A DNA stretch of 64,000 bases, taken from contig NC_011886.1 in NCBI RefSeq assembly GCF_000022025.1, forward strand, positions 4,071,209-4,135,208, in the 5' to 3' direction. Made by a program: the position numbers and the translations under genes. Source of the stretch: Pseudarthrobacter chlorophenolicus A6 (lineage in GTDB: Bacteria; Actinomycetota; Actinomycetes; Actinomycetales; Micrococcaceae). A model generated the notes under the pieces. The model saw nothing but the letters and a program-made list of their open reading frames with translations, made no database searches and had not been told where the DNA came from. Positions 17,641 to 27,214 of the stretch are shown here, in pieces (within the stretch, counting starts at the first letter, position 1; every line of letters begins with the position of its first letter).

Positions 17641-18567
17641 GTGCTAGGGGTACTCGCCGGTTTCTTCGTTGTCTGGTGCATCATCCTGGTGGGCTGGTTC
17701 GTTGGCCGGCAGAAGATCCTGGGTGAGAACGCCCGCCAGGTCCTCAGCTCACTCACCTTCTTCGTGGCCAGCCCGGCCCTGCTGTTCGAGACCCTCAGCA
17801 AGGCCCGGCTGCAGGAAGTGTTCGCTGCTCCGCTGCTGGTGACCGCGGTGGCGGCCATCGCCACGGCTGCCATCTTCTTCACCATCGTCAAGTTCTGGCT
17901 GAAGCGTTCACTGCCCGAATCGCTGATGTCCTCGATGTCGGCATCCCTGGCCAACTCGGCGAATCTTGGTATTCCCATTGCGGTATATGTCCTTGGCGAC
18001 GCCAGTTACGTGGCCCCACTGCTGATCTTCCAGCTGGCGTTCTTCACGCCGATGTTCCTGATGATCCTGGACTCCAGCACCAGCTCGCACCGGACCACTC
18101 CGCTTAGCTTCGTAGTGATGATCCTGCGGAACCCCATGATCGTGGGCTCGGCGCTGGGCCTGATTGTTGCCGGCACGGGTTTCAAGGTGCCCGAGCTGGT
18201 CCTGGAACCCATCCACCTCATTGGCGGTGCCGCCATACCGGCCATGCTGATCGCCTTCGGCATGAGCCTGAACGGAACCCGGCCGCTGCAGGCAGCCGCC
18301 GGACGCCGGGTGGACACCCTGCTGGCGAGCGCCTTCAAGCTGGCGGTCCAGCCGGCCCTTGCTTATGTCTTTGCCCGTTTTGCCCTGGGGATGGACGGCC
18401 ATGCCCTGTTCGCCGTGGTGGTGACGTCCGCCCTGCCCACGGCGCAGAATGTGTTCGTAGCCGCCAGCCGCTACAAGACCGGCCTCACCGTGGCCAAGGA
18501 CACCGTGCTGATCACTACCGTTGTGGCTGTTCCGGCCATGATCGGCGTCGCCTTACTGCTGGCGTGA
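17641..18567 (+). CDS. AEC-family (auxin efflux carrier-like) transporter
   Basis: 308 aa from a GTG. Ten or so membrane segments in two five-helix halves, starting FFVVWCIILVGWFVGRQKIL and including SASLANSANLGIPIAVYVLG, the crossover-type motif of AEC/BASS-fold proteins. Bacterial members export or import organic acids and related small anions; the substrate here is unknown. A flavoprotein oxidase gene follows after 21 bases, suggesting a shared transcript. Confidence 0.8.
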   Translation: MLGVLAGFFVVWCIILVGWFVGRQKILGENARQVLSSLTFFVASPALLFETLSKARLQEVFAAPLLVTAVAAIATAAIFFTIVKFWLKRSLPESLMSSMSASLANSANLGIPIAVYVLGDASYVAPLLIFQLAFFTPMFLMILDSSTSSHRTTPLSFVVMILRNPMIVGSALGLIVAGTGFKVPELVLEPIHLIGGAAIPAMLIAFGMSLNGTRPLQAAAGRRVDTLLASAFKLAVQPALAYVFARFALGMDGHALFAVVVTSALPTAQNVFVAASRYKTGLTVAKDTVLITTVVAVPAMIGVALLLA

Positions 18568-18588
18568 CCCCATGGAAATGGAGAACCT

Positions 18589-19719
18589 GTGACAACAACC
18601 CTTGACACCGTGGTGATCGGCGGCGGCGCCATGGGCTCCGCCGCGGCGTGGGCGCTGTCCCGGCGGGGACGCCAGGTGACCCTGGTGGAGCAGTTCGGGC
18701 CGGGACACACGATCGGGGCGTCGCACGGCACCACACGGAACTTCAACCCCGGCTACCACCGGCCCGAGTACGTCGCCATGGTGGCCGAATCGCTGGACCT
18801 CTGGAACGAGCTGGAACAGGAGAGCGGCCAGACGCTCCTGGCACGGACCGGCATCGTCACGCACGGGCCCGAGCCCATGCTGCCGGACGCCGCGGCCGCA
18901 CTTGCCCAGGCCGGCCTGCGCGCCGAATTCCTGCACCCGGACGAAGCCGGCGAGCGCTGGCGCGGCATTCGGTTCGACCAGCAGGTCCTGTACATGCCCG
19001 ACGGCGGCCAACTCAACCCGGAAGCAGCCCTGCCGGCATTCCAGCGCCTCGCCGCAGCCCGGGGCGCCGACATCCGGCACCACACCAAAGTGGTGTCCTT
19101 CGAGGTGGCGGACGACGGCGTCCGGCTGGGGCTGGAATCGGTTGCCGGCACCGAGATGGTCACCGCTGCGCAGGTTGTGGTGACGGCCGGCGGCTGGACG
19201 GAGAAGCTTCTGGGCGCTGCCGTGGGCGGACGCCTGCGGACGCCGAAGCTCAGGGTGACGCAGGAACAGCCCGCGCATTTCCGGATTACCGATTCCGATG
19301 CGGTGTGGCCGGGCTTCAACCACTACCCGGGCGGCGGGTCACAGTACGCGGGGTGGTACTCCCCGGTCTACGGCATGCACACCCCCGGCGAGGGCATCAA
19401 GGCAGGCTGGCATGGTGTTGGCCCGGTGGTGGATCCAGACCGGCGCAGCTTCGAGCCGGAGCCGCAGCAGCTCGCTGCCCTGCAAACCTACGCGAGGACC
19501 TGGCTGCCCGGCGTGGACGCGGACGCCTTCGAGGCCATCAGCTGCACCTACACCACCACGCCGGACGAGGACTTCATCCTGGACCGGATGGGGCCCGTGG
19601 TGATCGGCGCGGGGTTCTCCGGGCACGGGTTCAAGTTCACTCCCGTGGTGGGCCGGATCCTTGCCGACCTCGCCACGGGCACCCGCCCTGCCCCCGCTAT
19701 CTTCAGCGCCTCCCGCTAG
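18589..19719 (+). CDS. monomeric sarcosine oxidase/N-methyl-tryptophan oxidase-like flavoprotein
   Basis: 376 aa, GTG start with GGAGAA seven bases upstream. The Rossmann motif VVIGGGAMGSAAAWALSRRG is followed by GASHGTTRNF, the MSOX/SolA family marker. The cysteine of AISCTYTTTPDEDFILD fits the residue that covalently links FAD in MSOX. FSGHGFKFTPVVGRI closes the FAD site. It should oxidatively demethylate a secondary N-methyl amino acid to formaldehyde, H2O2 and the amine. Sarcosine is attractive given the betaine genes 10 kb away, but the two loci are not linked. Confidence 0.8.
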   Translation: MTTTLDTVVIGGGAMGSAAAWALSRRGRQVTLVEQFGPGHTIGASHGTTRNFNPGYHRPEYVAMVAESLDLWNELEQESGQTLLARTGIVTHGPEPMLPDAAAALAQAGLRAEFLHPDEAGERWRGIRFDQQVLYMPDGGQLNPEAALPAFQRLAAARGADIRHHTKVVSFEVADDGVRLGLESVAGTEMVTAAQVVVTAGGWTEKLLGAAVGGRLRTPKLRVTQEQPAHFRITDSDAVWPGFNHYPGGGSQYAGWYSPVYGMHTPGEGIKAGWHGVGPVVDPDRRSFEPEPQQLAALQTYARTWLPGVDADAFEAISCTYTTTPDEDFILDRMGPVVIGAGFSGHGFKFTPVVGRILADLATGTRPAPAIFSASR

Positions 19720-19747
19720 CTGAAGCTGCCGGGCTCGCTGGCCCGGA

Positions 19748-21319
19748 TCAGCTGCCGCGGCGGCCGGAATCCTCCACTTCGGCGCGGCCCGGCCCGGCGC
19801 CGGACGCGCCGTCGTCGTTGCCCTCGTGCATGCCGTCGGTTGCATCCTGTTTCGACTCTGCGCCGTGTTCGGAGGCCTGATCCTGCCCCAAGGCAGCATC
19901 CTGCCCGGTTCCGGCGGCCTTCGTCTTGGGCATGGCCAATACCGCCAGGACGGTCAGGAGCCCGGCCACCAGGGCTGCCAGGAAAACGGCGCTGGAGGCG
20001 GCCACCACAGCCTGGCCGTTCCCCTCTCCGCCCGGGTTGCCCGAGTAGATGGCGTTGGCCACGGCCCCGAACACTGCCACACCCAGGGCGCTGCCAATGG
20101 AACGGGCAAACATGTTGGTGCTGGTCACCACGCCACGCTCGTTCCACCGCGCACTGGACTGCGCGGCGATCAGCGTGGGCGTTGCGAGCAGGCCGAGGCC
20201 GAGCCCCACGACGAAGCAGCAGGACGCGATCAGCGCCACGTTGGGCGTGCTGGCCGTCAGCGCCAGGATGAGCAGGCCGGCCACGGTGATGGAGATGCCG
20301 ATCAGTCCGGTGGCCTTGAACCCGATCCGCAGATACAGGCGGCCTGCCTGTGATGCGCTGAGGGGCCAGCCGAGGGTCAGTGCAGCCAGGGCAAGGCCCG
20401 CGACCAGCGGTGAAACGGACAGTGCACCCTCGAGGAAAGTGGGCACGTAGGAGGTCAGGCCAATCATCACCGCACCAACACCGAACGATGCGAGCGCAGT
20501 GGTCACCAGCAGGCGCCGCTGCACCACCCAGGACGGCAGGATGGGTTCCGCTGCCCGCCGTTCCACCAGGATGAAGACCACCAGGAGCACCGCGCCGACG
20601 CCGAAGACGGTAAAGCTCACCGGCGAATCCCACGCCCAGGCCTCGCCGCCCTGCAAAGCACCGAGGATCAGCAGGCCCAAAGAGCCTGCCATCAGAGCCG
20701 CTCCGGCGTAATCCACTGTGTGTTTGGCGCGTTCCACCTTCTCGTCCAGCGTCCGCACCAGCATCCAGCCGGCCAGGATGCACAGCGGGATGTTGACCAG
20801 GAAGATTCCGCGCCAGATGCCCAGCGCCGAGAAGACGCCGCCCAGGCTGGGCCCCACCACGGAGGACACGGCCCACACACTGGCGAGGTACCCCTGGACT
20901 TTGGCGCGCTCCTCCAGCGAGTAGATGTCGCCGGCAATGGTGATGCTGACCGGCAGCACGGCACCGGCACCCAACCCCTGCAGCGCGCGGAAGGCGATCA
21001 GGGAGGGCATGCTCCAGGCCACGCCGCAGAGGACGGAGCCCAACAGGAACAGTCCGATGCCGGTCAGGATGATCGGCTTACGGCCCACCATGTCGGACAG
21101 CTTGCCGTAGATGGGCACGGAGACAGCCTGGGCCAGCAGGTACGCCGAGAACAGCCACGGGAACGACGAGAACCCGCCAACATCGCGGACGATCGACGGG
21201 ACGGCGGTAGCCACGATGGTGGAGTCGATAGCCACCAGTCCGGTGGAAAGCATCAAGGCGATGAGGATGGGGCCGCGCTCCGAGCGGAACCCCACCCCTT
21301 GGGCGCGGGCGGTCTTCAT
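19748..21319 (-). CDS. MFS transporter, DHA2 (14-helix) drug-resistance type
   Basis: 523 aa with about 14 membrane segments. Early motifs are VAIDSTIVATAVPSIVRDVG (DHA2 motif C-like start) and IYGKLSDMVGRKPIIL (MFS motif A). The C-terminal tail of about 50 residues is charged and Gln/Asp/Glu rich, probably cytoplasmic and disordered. It is likely a proton-driven exporter of lipophilic compounds. It lies convergent to the SolA-like gene and 63 bases downstream of the GH15 fusion gene on the same strand. Confidence 0.85.
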   Translation of the reverse strand: MKTARAQGVGFRSERGPILIALMLSTGLVAIDSTIVATAVPSIVRDVGGFSSFPWLFSAYLLAQAVSVPIYGKLSDMVGRKPIILTGIGLFLLGSVLCGVAWSMPSLIAFRALQGLGAGAVLPVSITIAGDIYSLEERAKVQGYLASVWAVSSVVGPSLGGVFSALGIWRGIFLVNIPLCILAGWMLVRTLDEKVERAKHTVDYAGAALMAGSLGLLILGALQGGEAWAWDSPVSFTVFGVGAVLLVVFILVERRAAEPILPSWVVQRRLLVTTALASFGVGAVMIGLTSYVPTFLEGALSVSPLVAGLALAALTLGWPLSASQAGRLYLRIGFKATGLIGISITVAGLLILALTASTPNVALIASCCFVVGLGLGLLATPTLIAAQSSARWNERGVVTSTNMFARSIGSALGVAVFGAVANAIYSGNPGGEGNGQAVVAASSAVFLAALVAGLLTVLAVLAMPKTKAAGTGQDAALGQDQASEHGAESKQDATDGMHEGNDDGASGAGPGRAEVEDSGRRGS

Positions 21320-21382
21320 GAGTCTCGATTCGGTTTCTGTATCCCTTGTCCTTCCACTCTAGGTACCCCGGACGAACGCTGC

Positions 21383-24013
21383 CTACCGTCCGGCCTGGTG
21401 CGCATCCAGGAGGCGGGCACAGCGGATGAAGCCCAGATGGGAATACGCCTGCGGGTGGTTGCCCAGATGGGTTTCGGTGCCGGGGTCGTATTCCTCCGGC
21501 AGCAGCCCGGTGGGCCCGAAGAGGTTCACCAACTGGTCGAACAGATCCCACGCTTCATCGATGCGGCCCACGGCGACGTAAGCCTCGATCAGCCAGGTGG
21601 TGCAGATGTGGAAGCCGCCCTCCAGGCCCGGCAGGCCGTCGTCATACCGGTACCGGAAGACCGTGGGCCCCACCCTCAGTTCCCGTTCCACAGCGGTAAC
21701 CGTGTCCAGGAAGCGCTGGTCGGTGACATCCAGCAGGCCGGAAAGACCGATATGCAGGACGGCGGCGTCGAGGTCCGGGCTGTCGTAGGCCACCGTGTAG
21801 GACCTGGCCGATTCGTCCCAGCCCTCCCGCAGGACCTCGTCCCGGATGGTGGCGGCCATCGGGGCCCAGGCAGGGTCAGGTTCCCTGCCGTGGCGGTCAG
21901 CTGTCCGCAGTGCCCTGTCCAGGGTCACCCAGCACATCACCTTGGAGTAGACGTGGTGGCGTGCCGGGCGCCGGGCTTCCCAGATGCCGTGGTCCGGTTC
22001 ATGCCAGCGGGCCAGGACCGCCGAGGCCATCTGGACCAGCAGCTCCCAGTGCCCGTCGGCGAGTGTGCCCTCCTTCAGGCTCAGGGTGTGGATCAGCTCG
22101 GCAACAGGGCCAAAGACGTCCAGCTGGACCTGGTGGTCCGCCGCGTTGCCGATTCTCACCGGGCGGGAACCGGCATAGCCCGGGAGGCTGTCCACCACGG
22201 CTTCCGTGGACAGCGGCGCACCGGTGACGGAGTACAGCGGATGCAGCCACTCGGGGCCCGGCGCATGCTCAAGGATCCGCCCCAGCCAGGCGAGGAAACC
22301 GCTGGCTTCTGCGGTGGATCCCAGGTCCGCCAGGGCGTTGACGGTCATGGACCCGTCCCGCAGCCAGCAGTACCGGTAGTCCCAGTTCCGTGTTCCTCCG
22401 ATGCCCTCCGGCAAGGAGGTGGTGGGGGCGGCGAGGACCGCGCCGGTGGGTTCGTGGACCAGGGCGCGGAGCACCAGGGCCGAGCGCCGAACCAGCGAGG
22501 GTTTCACTGATGGAAGGGAGAGTTTTTGCACCCACTGGCGGGCGTGAAGGGCCACTTCCGCCCGGCGTTCCGTCTCGCCCTGCGGGTCCGCGGGCCGGGG
22601 TTCAGTGTCGCCGCAGCGCAGGTTGAGCACCACTGGCCCGGACTGGAGATTCACCGAGGCCGTGGCCGTGCCGTGCCTGCCGTCAGAGGTAATGCTGAAC
22701 GTCACGCCCGGTGCGAACAGGATGATCGGTTCAGACGTGCCCACCACGTGCAGTTCGTCGCCGCGGGCCTCCATGACGAACGGGGCGTTGGCGTAATCCG
22801 GCCGGGGTGCGAACGTAATCCGGGCAGCGCCGGTTCCGGTCAGTACCCGGACCAAACTGGTGATGCCGTCCGGGGCAGGCTCAAGGTAATCGGTGACTGT
22901 GACGTCCGCCCACCGGGTTTCGACGATCATGGTGCTGTCCACGTAGCGCTGGCCCAGCACCTGTGACGCCTTTGCCGGTTCCACCGAGAAGTGGCCGGCC
23001 GCGTCACCGCCCAGGATGTGGGCGAACACCGATCCTGAATCCGGCAGCGGGTGGCTCATCCAGCAGACCTTGGCGTCCGGTGTCAACAGTGCGGTGGAGG
23101 TGCCGTTGCCGATCATGGTGTGCCGTTCGAGGCCCACGGCGTCCTCGCCGAACAGCCAGGCCCGCCGCAGTTCGAAGAGCAGGGCAAGGACGCGGGCGAA
23201 GGATTCGGGGTCACGGACCCGGTGTGCCGCGGCGGTTTTGCCCCCGCCCACCCGCAGGCCCAGGTCCGGGCCGCGGAGGGTGGCGATGGCCAGTTCGTCG
23301 CTGTCGGCGTCGCCCGCGAACATGGCCGCGCTGGCGCCAAGCCGGGACCGGAGGGTTTCCAGCGCCTCGCCCTTGGACGGTTCCACCACTGACAGGTCCA
23401 GCACCGAGCCGTCCACAATGAAGAAGAGTCCGTGGGCGCGAGCTATCTCCCGGGCAGTTTCGGTCACAGACGCCACGACGTCTGGCGGGGCCGGGCGGGT
23501 GTGGACCGAGACCGCTACCGGTTTGCGTTCAATCCACACGCCGCTCTGGAACCCTACGGCCTCGTTGAGTGCAGCGTTGACCTTCTGCAGGACCGATTCG
23601 GTGGCAAGCGTCTGGGTGTGCGCGAAGCCCATGTCCGACTCCGCGCCGTGCGAACCGATGAGGTGGACCTCCACGGGGAGCCGTGACACTGCCGCCAGGT
23701 CCCTCAGGGAGCGGCCCGAGATGATTGCGGCGTGCGTGCTGGGCAGGGCGGCCAGTGCCCGCAAGGCGATGGCGGCGCTGCCCAGCGGGAGGATCTCGGT
23801 GGAGATGCCTTCGGCGTCGCAAAGGGTGCCGCCGTAATTGCAGGCGACCAGCAGCGCCGGAACACGGGCCAGTACTTTCAGTTCGTCCAGCAGGGCCGGG
23901 GTCAGCCCGCTGTCCGCCGCATCGGCCTGGACGAAGGACCGGAGCACGTCCAGCGGAAGGGACCGGGTGAGCAGGGCGGAATCCGCAACGCTCTGGTTCA
24001 AGGGCGTGGGCAT
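21383..24013 (-). CDS. trehalose-phosphatase-like/GH15 glycosidase fusion
   Basis: 876 aa. Residues about 50-285 follow the OtsB/HAD phosphatase plan (ISGRSLRDLAAVSRLPVE, EPSKGEAL with Lys214, GDADSDE at 234-240). HAD motif I reads NYGGTL at 59-64 instead of DxDGT, so both the nucleophile and the acid Asp are missing. Residues about 287-876 form a GH15 glucoamylase/trehalase with TRNWDYRYCWLRDGSMT and LPEEYDPGTETHLGNHPQ. The GH15 half should hydrolyse an alpha-glucoside such as trehalose in the cytoplasm (no signal peptide). The N-terminal half is probably inactive. Confidence 0.85.
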   Translation of the reverse strand: MPTPLNQSVADSALLTRSLPLDVLRSFVQADAADSGLTPALLDELKVLARVPALLVACNYGGTLCDAEGISTEILPLGSAAIALRALAALPSTHAAIISGRSLRDLAAVSRLPVEVHLIGSHGAESDMGFAHTQTLATESVLQKVNAALNEAVGFQSGVWIERKPVAVSVHTRPAPPDVVASVTETAREIARAHGLFFIVDGSVLDLSVVEPSKGEALETLRSRLGASAAMFAGDADSDELAIATLRGPDLGLRVGGGKTAAAHRVRDPESFARVLALLFELRRAWLFGEDAVGLERHTMIGNGTSTALLTPDAKVCWMSHPLPDSGSVFAHILGGDAAGHFSVEPAKASQVLGQRYVDSTMIVETRWADVTVTDYLEPAPDGITSLVRVLTGTGAARITFAPRPDYANAPFVMEARGDELHVVGTSEPIILFAPGVTFSITSDGRHGTATASVNLQSGPVVLNLRCGDTEPRPADPQGETERRAEVALHARQWVQKLSLPSVKPSLVRRSALVLRALVHEPTGAVLAAPTTSLPEGIGGTRNWDYRYCWLRDGSMTVNALADLGSTAEASGFLAWLGRILEHAPGPEWLHPLYSVTGAPLSTEAVVDSLPGYAGSRPVRIGNAADHQVQLDVFGPVAELIHTLSLKEGTLADGHWELLVQMASAVLARWHEPDHGIWEARRPARHHVYSKVMCWVTLDRALRTADRHGREPDPAWAPMAATIRDEVLREGWDESARSYTVAYDSPDLDAAVLHIGLSGLLDVTDQRFLDTVTAVERELRVGPTVFRYRYDDGLPGLEGGFHICTTWLIEAYVAVGRIDEAWDLFDQLVNLFGPTGLLPEEYDPGTETHLGNHPQAYSHLGFIRCARLLDAHQAGR

Positions 24014-24199
24014 CAGGGAACCCCTTCGAGGCAGAACCAGGCCGGGACTGCAGCCGCTGGGTCACCTGCGGACTACCGGTTGGCGCCCCTCCCGAAGATC
24101 CTGGCGGATTCCCGGGGGAGCATTACCCATGGTCATCCCCGGCGGTTTCTCCTGAATATCCCCTTCATTGCGTATGTGTAAAAGTCCGCACCGGGAAGC

Positions 24200-25192
24200 T
24201 CAGACGCGCGCCAGTCCGGCCACCTCGGCCAGCAGTTGCACGGAACGCAGCCGGGCGTCAGTGCCGGTGCTCTGGTGGGCCACGATGAGTTCGTCGGCGT
24301 CAGCGTGCCTGCCGAACCCGTCAAGGTAATCCAGGACGACGTCGGGCGTGCCCACCGCCGAATAGGTCATCATCTGCGAGACGTGCTGGCCCTGCGGGGA
24401 GTCGAGGATCATGTCCGCCTCGTCATCGGTGAATTCCCGGGTCCCGCCGCCGAAGAACAGGGACACGCGGGCGCGTTTGGTGGCCTGCATCATCTCCTGC
24501 GCCTCGGACGCGGAATCGGCGGCGATGACGTTGACGCCGGCGATCACGTGCGGGGCGTCCAGCTGCGCTGAGGGTTTGAATTCGCGGCGGTAGACGGCCA
24601 CCGCGTCCTTGAGCGCATTGGGTGCAAAGTGCGAGGCGAAGGCGTATGGCAGGCCCAGTTGGGCGGCGAGCCGGGCGCCGAACAGGGAGGATCCCAGGAT
24701 GTAGAGCGGGACGTTGGTGCCCTTGCCGGGGGTCGCCTCCACACCCTGGATCCGGGTAGGTCCGGTGAGGTAGCCCTGCAGTTCCAGGACGTCCTGCGGG
24801 AAACTGTCGGCGGACATGGGGTCGCGGCGAAGGGCCCTCATGGTGTTCTGGTCGCTGCCCGGGGCACGGCCGAGGCCCAGGTCGATCCGGCCCGGGTGCA
24901 GTGTTTCCAGGGTGCCGAACTGCTCGGCGATGGTCAGCGGCGAGTGGTTGGGAAGCATCACGCCGCCGGCGCCGAGCCGGATGCTCTCGGTGTGCGCGGC
25001 CACGTGGGCGATCAGCACGCTGGTGGCGGACGAGGCGATGGAGGACATGTTGTGGTGCTCGGCGTACCAGACCCGCCGGTAGCCCAGTTTCTCGGCGCTC
25101 TGCGCCATGGCCACGCTGCCCGCGAAGCTTTCCGCCGGCGTCTGGCCTTTGCCGATGGTTGCCAGGTCAAGGATGGAAAGCGGGAGGGTCAC
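24200..25192 (-). CDS. LLM-class flavin-dependent oxidoreductase (luciferase-like, MsnO8 group)
   Basis: 330 aa from a [23 protein letters not shown] and [20 protein letters not shown], then [17 protein letters not shown], are the standard bacterial luciferase-like barrel motifs for F420- or FMN-using enzymes of the MsnO8 group. It is monocistronic and divergent from an aldo/keto reductase. The substrate cannot be deduced. Confidence 0.85.
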   Translation of the reverse strand: MTLPLSILDLATIGKGQTPAESFAGSVAMAQSAEKLGYRRVWYAEHHNMSSIASSATSVLIAHVAAHTESIRLGAGGVMLPNHSPLTIAEQFGTLETLHPGRIDLGLGRAPGSDQNTMRALRRDPMSADSFPQDVLELQGYLTGPTRIQGVEATPGKGTNVPLYILGSSLFGARLAAQLGLPYAFASHFAPNALKDAVAVYRREFKPSAQLDAPHVIAGVNVIAADSASEAQEMMQATKRARVSLFFGGGTREFTDDEADMILDSPQGQHVSQMMTYSAVGTPDVVLDYLDGFGRHADADELIVAHQSTGTDARLRSVQLLAEVAGLARV

Positions 25193-25349
25193 GTCGGGTG
25201 CCGGCCTTTCGGAGCGTTGCGTTCGGAATATCGTTGCGTCATCGCGCCCGCCGGAATCGCGGCAGGCACAGAGGGCATAACCATGGCGGCGCCCGGCTTA
25301 TTTCTGTGATCTGCGGAATACCCAGCAGGCTGATGATGTTGCCGCCCCT

Positions 25350-26222
25350 ATGAGCTCAGAGACAACGAACCAGCTGGAACTGTCCGCCACCATCGACCTC
25401 AAGGACCTGGGAACCGTGCAGCGGCTCGGCTTCGGCGCCATGCGCATCGTGGGCGACGGCGTCTGGGGCGAGCCCGCGGACAGGGCCGCCGCCGTGGCCG
25501 TGGTGCGCCGCGCCGTCGAACTCGGCGTCGACTTCATTGACACCGCAGATTCCTATGGCCCGAACATCAGCGAGGAGATCATCGCCGAAGCCCTGCACCC
25601 TTACAAGGACGGACTGAGGATCGCCACGAAGGTGGGATTTACCCGCACCGGGCCCAACAAATGGGTTCCCGTGGGCCGGCCCGAATACCTGCGCCAGCAG
25701 ACGGAACTGAGCCTTCGCAAGCTGAAGGTGGACACCATCGACCTGCTGCAGCTGCACCGGATCGATCCCAAGGTTGACGCCGAGGAGCAGTTCGGCGTGC
25801 TGCGTGAACTCCAGGACGAGGGCAAGGTCCGGGCTCTGGGCCTGTCGCAGGTCAGTGTGGCCGAGCTGGAAGCCGCCGGCAAGCACTTCACGGTTTCCAC
25901 GGTCCAGAACCGCTACAACCTGACCGACCGCAGCTCCGAGGACGTGCTGCGCTACTCCGAGGAAAACGGCATCGGTTTCATTCCGTGGGCCCCGATTTCC
26001 GCGGGCGAACTGGCGCAGCCCGGGGGTTCGCTGGACGAAGCGGCCAAGCGGTTTGGTGCCACGACGTCGCAGGTGGCGCTGGCGTGGCTGCTCCGCCGTT
26101 CCCCCGTCATGATGCCCATCCCCGGCACCGGATCCGTCAGCCACCTCGAGGAGAACATGGCAGCGGCGGGGATCACGCTCGACGACGACACGTACGCTGG
26201 GCTGGAGGCTGCCGGCAAGTAG
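25350..26222 (+). CDS. aldo/keto reductase
   Basis: 290 aa. The AKR barrel shows the catalytic set: [20 protein letters not shown] (Asp and Tyr), RIATKVGF (Lys), DLLQLHRID (His). NADPH binding is expected at the C-terminal [12 protein letters not shown]. It most resembles the YdbC/oxidoreductase group of AKRs. It reduces carbonyls in the cytoplasm; the substrate is unknown. A DJ-1/PfpI gene follows 49 bases downstream, suggesting a stress or carbonyl-detoxification pair. Confidence 0.9.
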   Translation: MSSETTNQLELSATIDLKDLGTVQRLGFGAMRIVGDGVWGEPADRAAAVAVVRRAVELGVDFIDTADSYGPNISEEIIAEALHPYKDGLRIATKVGFTRTGPNKWVPVGRPEYLRQQTELSLRKLKVDTIDLLQLHRIDPKVDAEEQFGVLRELQDEGKVRALGLSQVSVAELEAAGKHFTVSTVQNRYNLTDRSSEDVLRYSEENGIGFIPWAPISAGELAQPGGSLDEAAKRFGATTSQVALAWLLRRSPVMMPIPGTGSVSHLEENMAAAGITLDDDTYAGLEAAGK

Positions 26223-26271
26223 CGGCGGCTTTCCACGCAGCGCCCAGCAACACAACAGGCAGGAGAACAGC

Positions 26272-26970
26272 ATGGCTAACGTTTTGATGGTTGTTTCAGC
26301 GGCCGATTCCCTCACCATGAAGGACGGCAGCGAACACCCCACCGGCTTCTGGGCTGAGGAACTGGTGGTTTCGCACCAGACCCTGGTGGACGCCGGACAC
26401 ACAGTCCACATCGCCACACCCGGCGGCGCCAAGCCCACCGTGGACCAGGTCAGCCTGGCACCGGAGTCCGCCGGCGGCGAGGAACGCGCTGACGGTTTCC
26501 GCGACTACCTGGCCAAGATCGGCGAAGAGCTGTCTCAGCCGCTGGTGCTCTCCGACGTCAGCATCGCTTCCTACGACGCCGTGGTGATGCCCGGCGGGCA
26601 CGGCCCGATGGCCGATCTTTTCAAGGACGCGGACCTGGGCCGCCTGCTGGTGGCCGCGGACAGGGACGGCAAGGTTATCGCCCCGTTCTGCCACGGCCCG
26701 GCGGGCCTGCTCAGCGCAACGGACGACGCCGGGACGTTCACTTTCGCGGGCCGGCGCCTGACGGTCTTCAGCAACGAAGAGGAACTGAACGGCGGCACCG
26801 GCGAAAACACGCCCTGGCTGGTTGAGGATGCGTTGAAGGAGAAGGGCGCGATCGTCAATAACGCCGCTGCCTGGTCCTCGCACGTGGTCCGAGACGGCAA
26901 CCTCATCACCGGCCAGAACCCGCAATCCAGCGAGGACGTGGCAAAGGAAGTCATCAAGGCTCTGGGCTGA
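26272..26970 (+). CDS. DJ-1/PfpI-family protein (class I glutamine amidotransferase-like, Hsp31-type)
   Basis: 232 aa, ATG preceded by GGCAGGAG. The nucleophile elbow APFCHGPAGLLSA carries the conserved Cys-His, and YDAVVMPGGHGPMADL holds the Gly-rich loop. Length and the N-terminal TGFWAEELVVSHQTLVDAG agree with Hsp31/YajL-like glyoxalase III or chaperone proteins. Together with the aldo/keto reductase it may detoxify reactive aldehydes. A strong hairpin follows. Confidence 0.9.
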   Translation: MANVLMVVSAADSLTMKDGSEHPTGFWAEELVVSHQTLVDAGHTVHIATPGGAKPTVDQVSLAPESAGGEERADGFRDYLAKIGEELSQPLVLSDVSIASYDAVVMPGGHGPMADLFKDADLGRLLVAADRDGKVIAPFCHGPAGLLSATDDAGTFTFAGRRLTVFSNEEELNGGTGENTPWLVEDALKEKGAIVNNAAAWSSHVVRDGNLITGQNPQSSEDVAKEVIKALG

Positions 26971-27015
26971 CAGGCTTCCCGGGGCCGCGGCGGGCGGCCT
27001 GACGCCGATTGACTG

Positions 27016-27053
27016 AAGGAGGGGACCAGCTCACAAGAGCTGGTCCCCTCCTT
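27016..27053. terminator. rho-independent-type hairpin after the DJ-1 gene
   Basis: A perfect 17-bp stem (AAGGAGGGGACCAGCTC and its complement, ACAA loop) with only a short T content after it. It separates the DJ-1 gene from the solute-binding lipoprotein gene. Confidence 0.8.
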
Positions 27054-27214
27054 CGGTGCACCCGGATTGTGACCGCAGCGGTCCCCCGGTTAACTGCGGT
27101 TACTCCCCGTATCGCCCGGTTTCGGGGCCTTTGATTCTGCCGGCGGCACTCCCGGATAGTTGCTGCAACGCGCATCATCCGCCGCATCTACTTCGTACCT
27201 CCAAGGAGGAAACC

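Noticed and set aside
20720..22510. 596-aa open frame on the plus strand
   Set aside because: Antisense to the DHA2 transporter and GH15 fusion; His/Gln/Gly-rich shadow.
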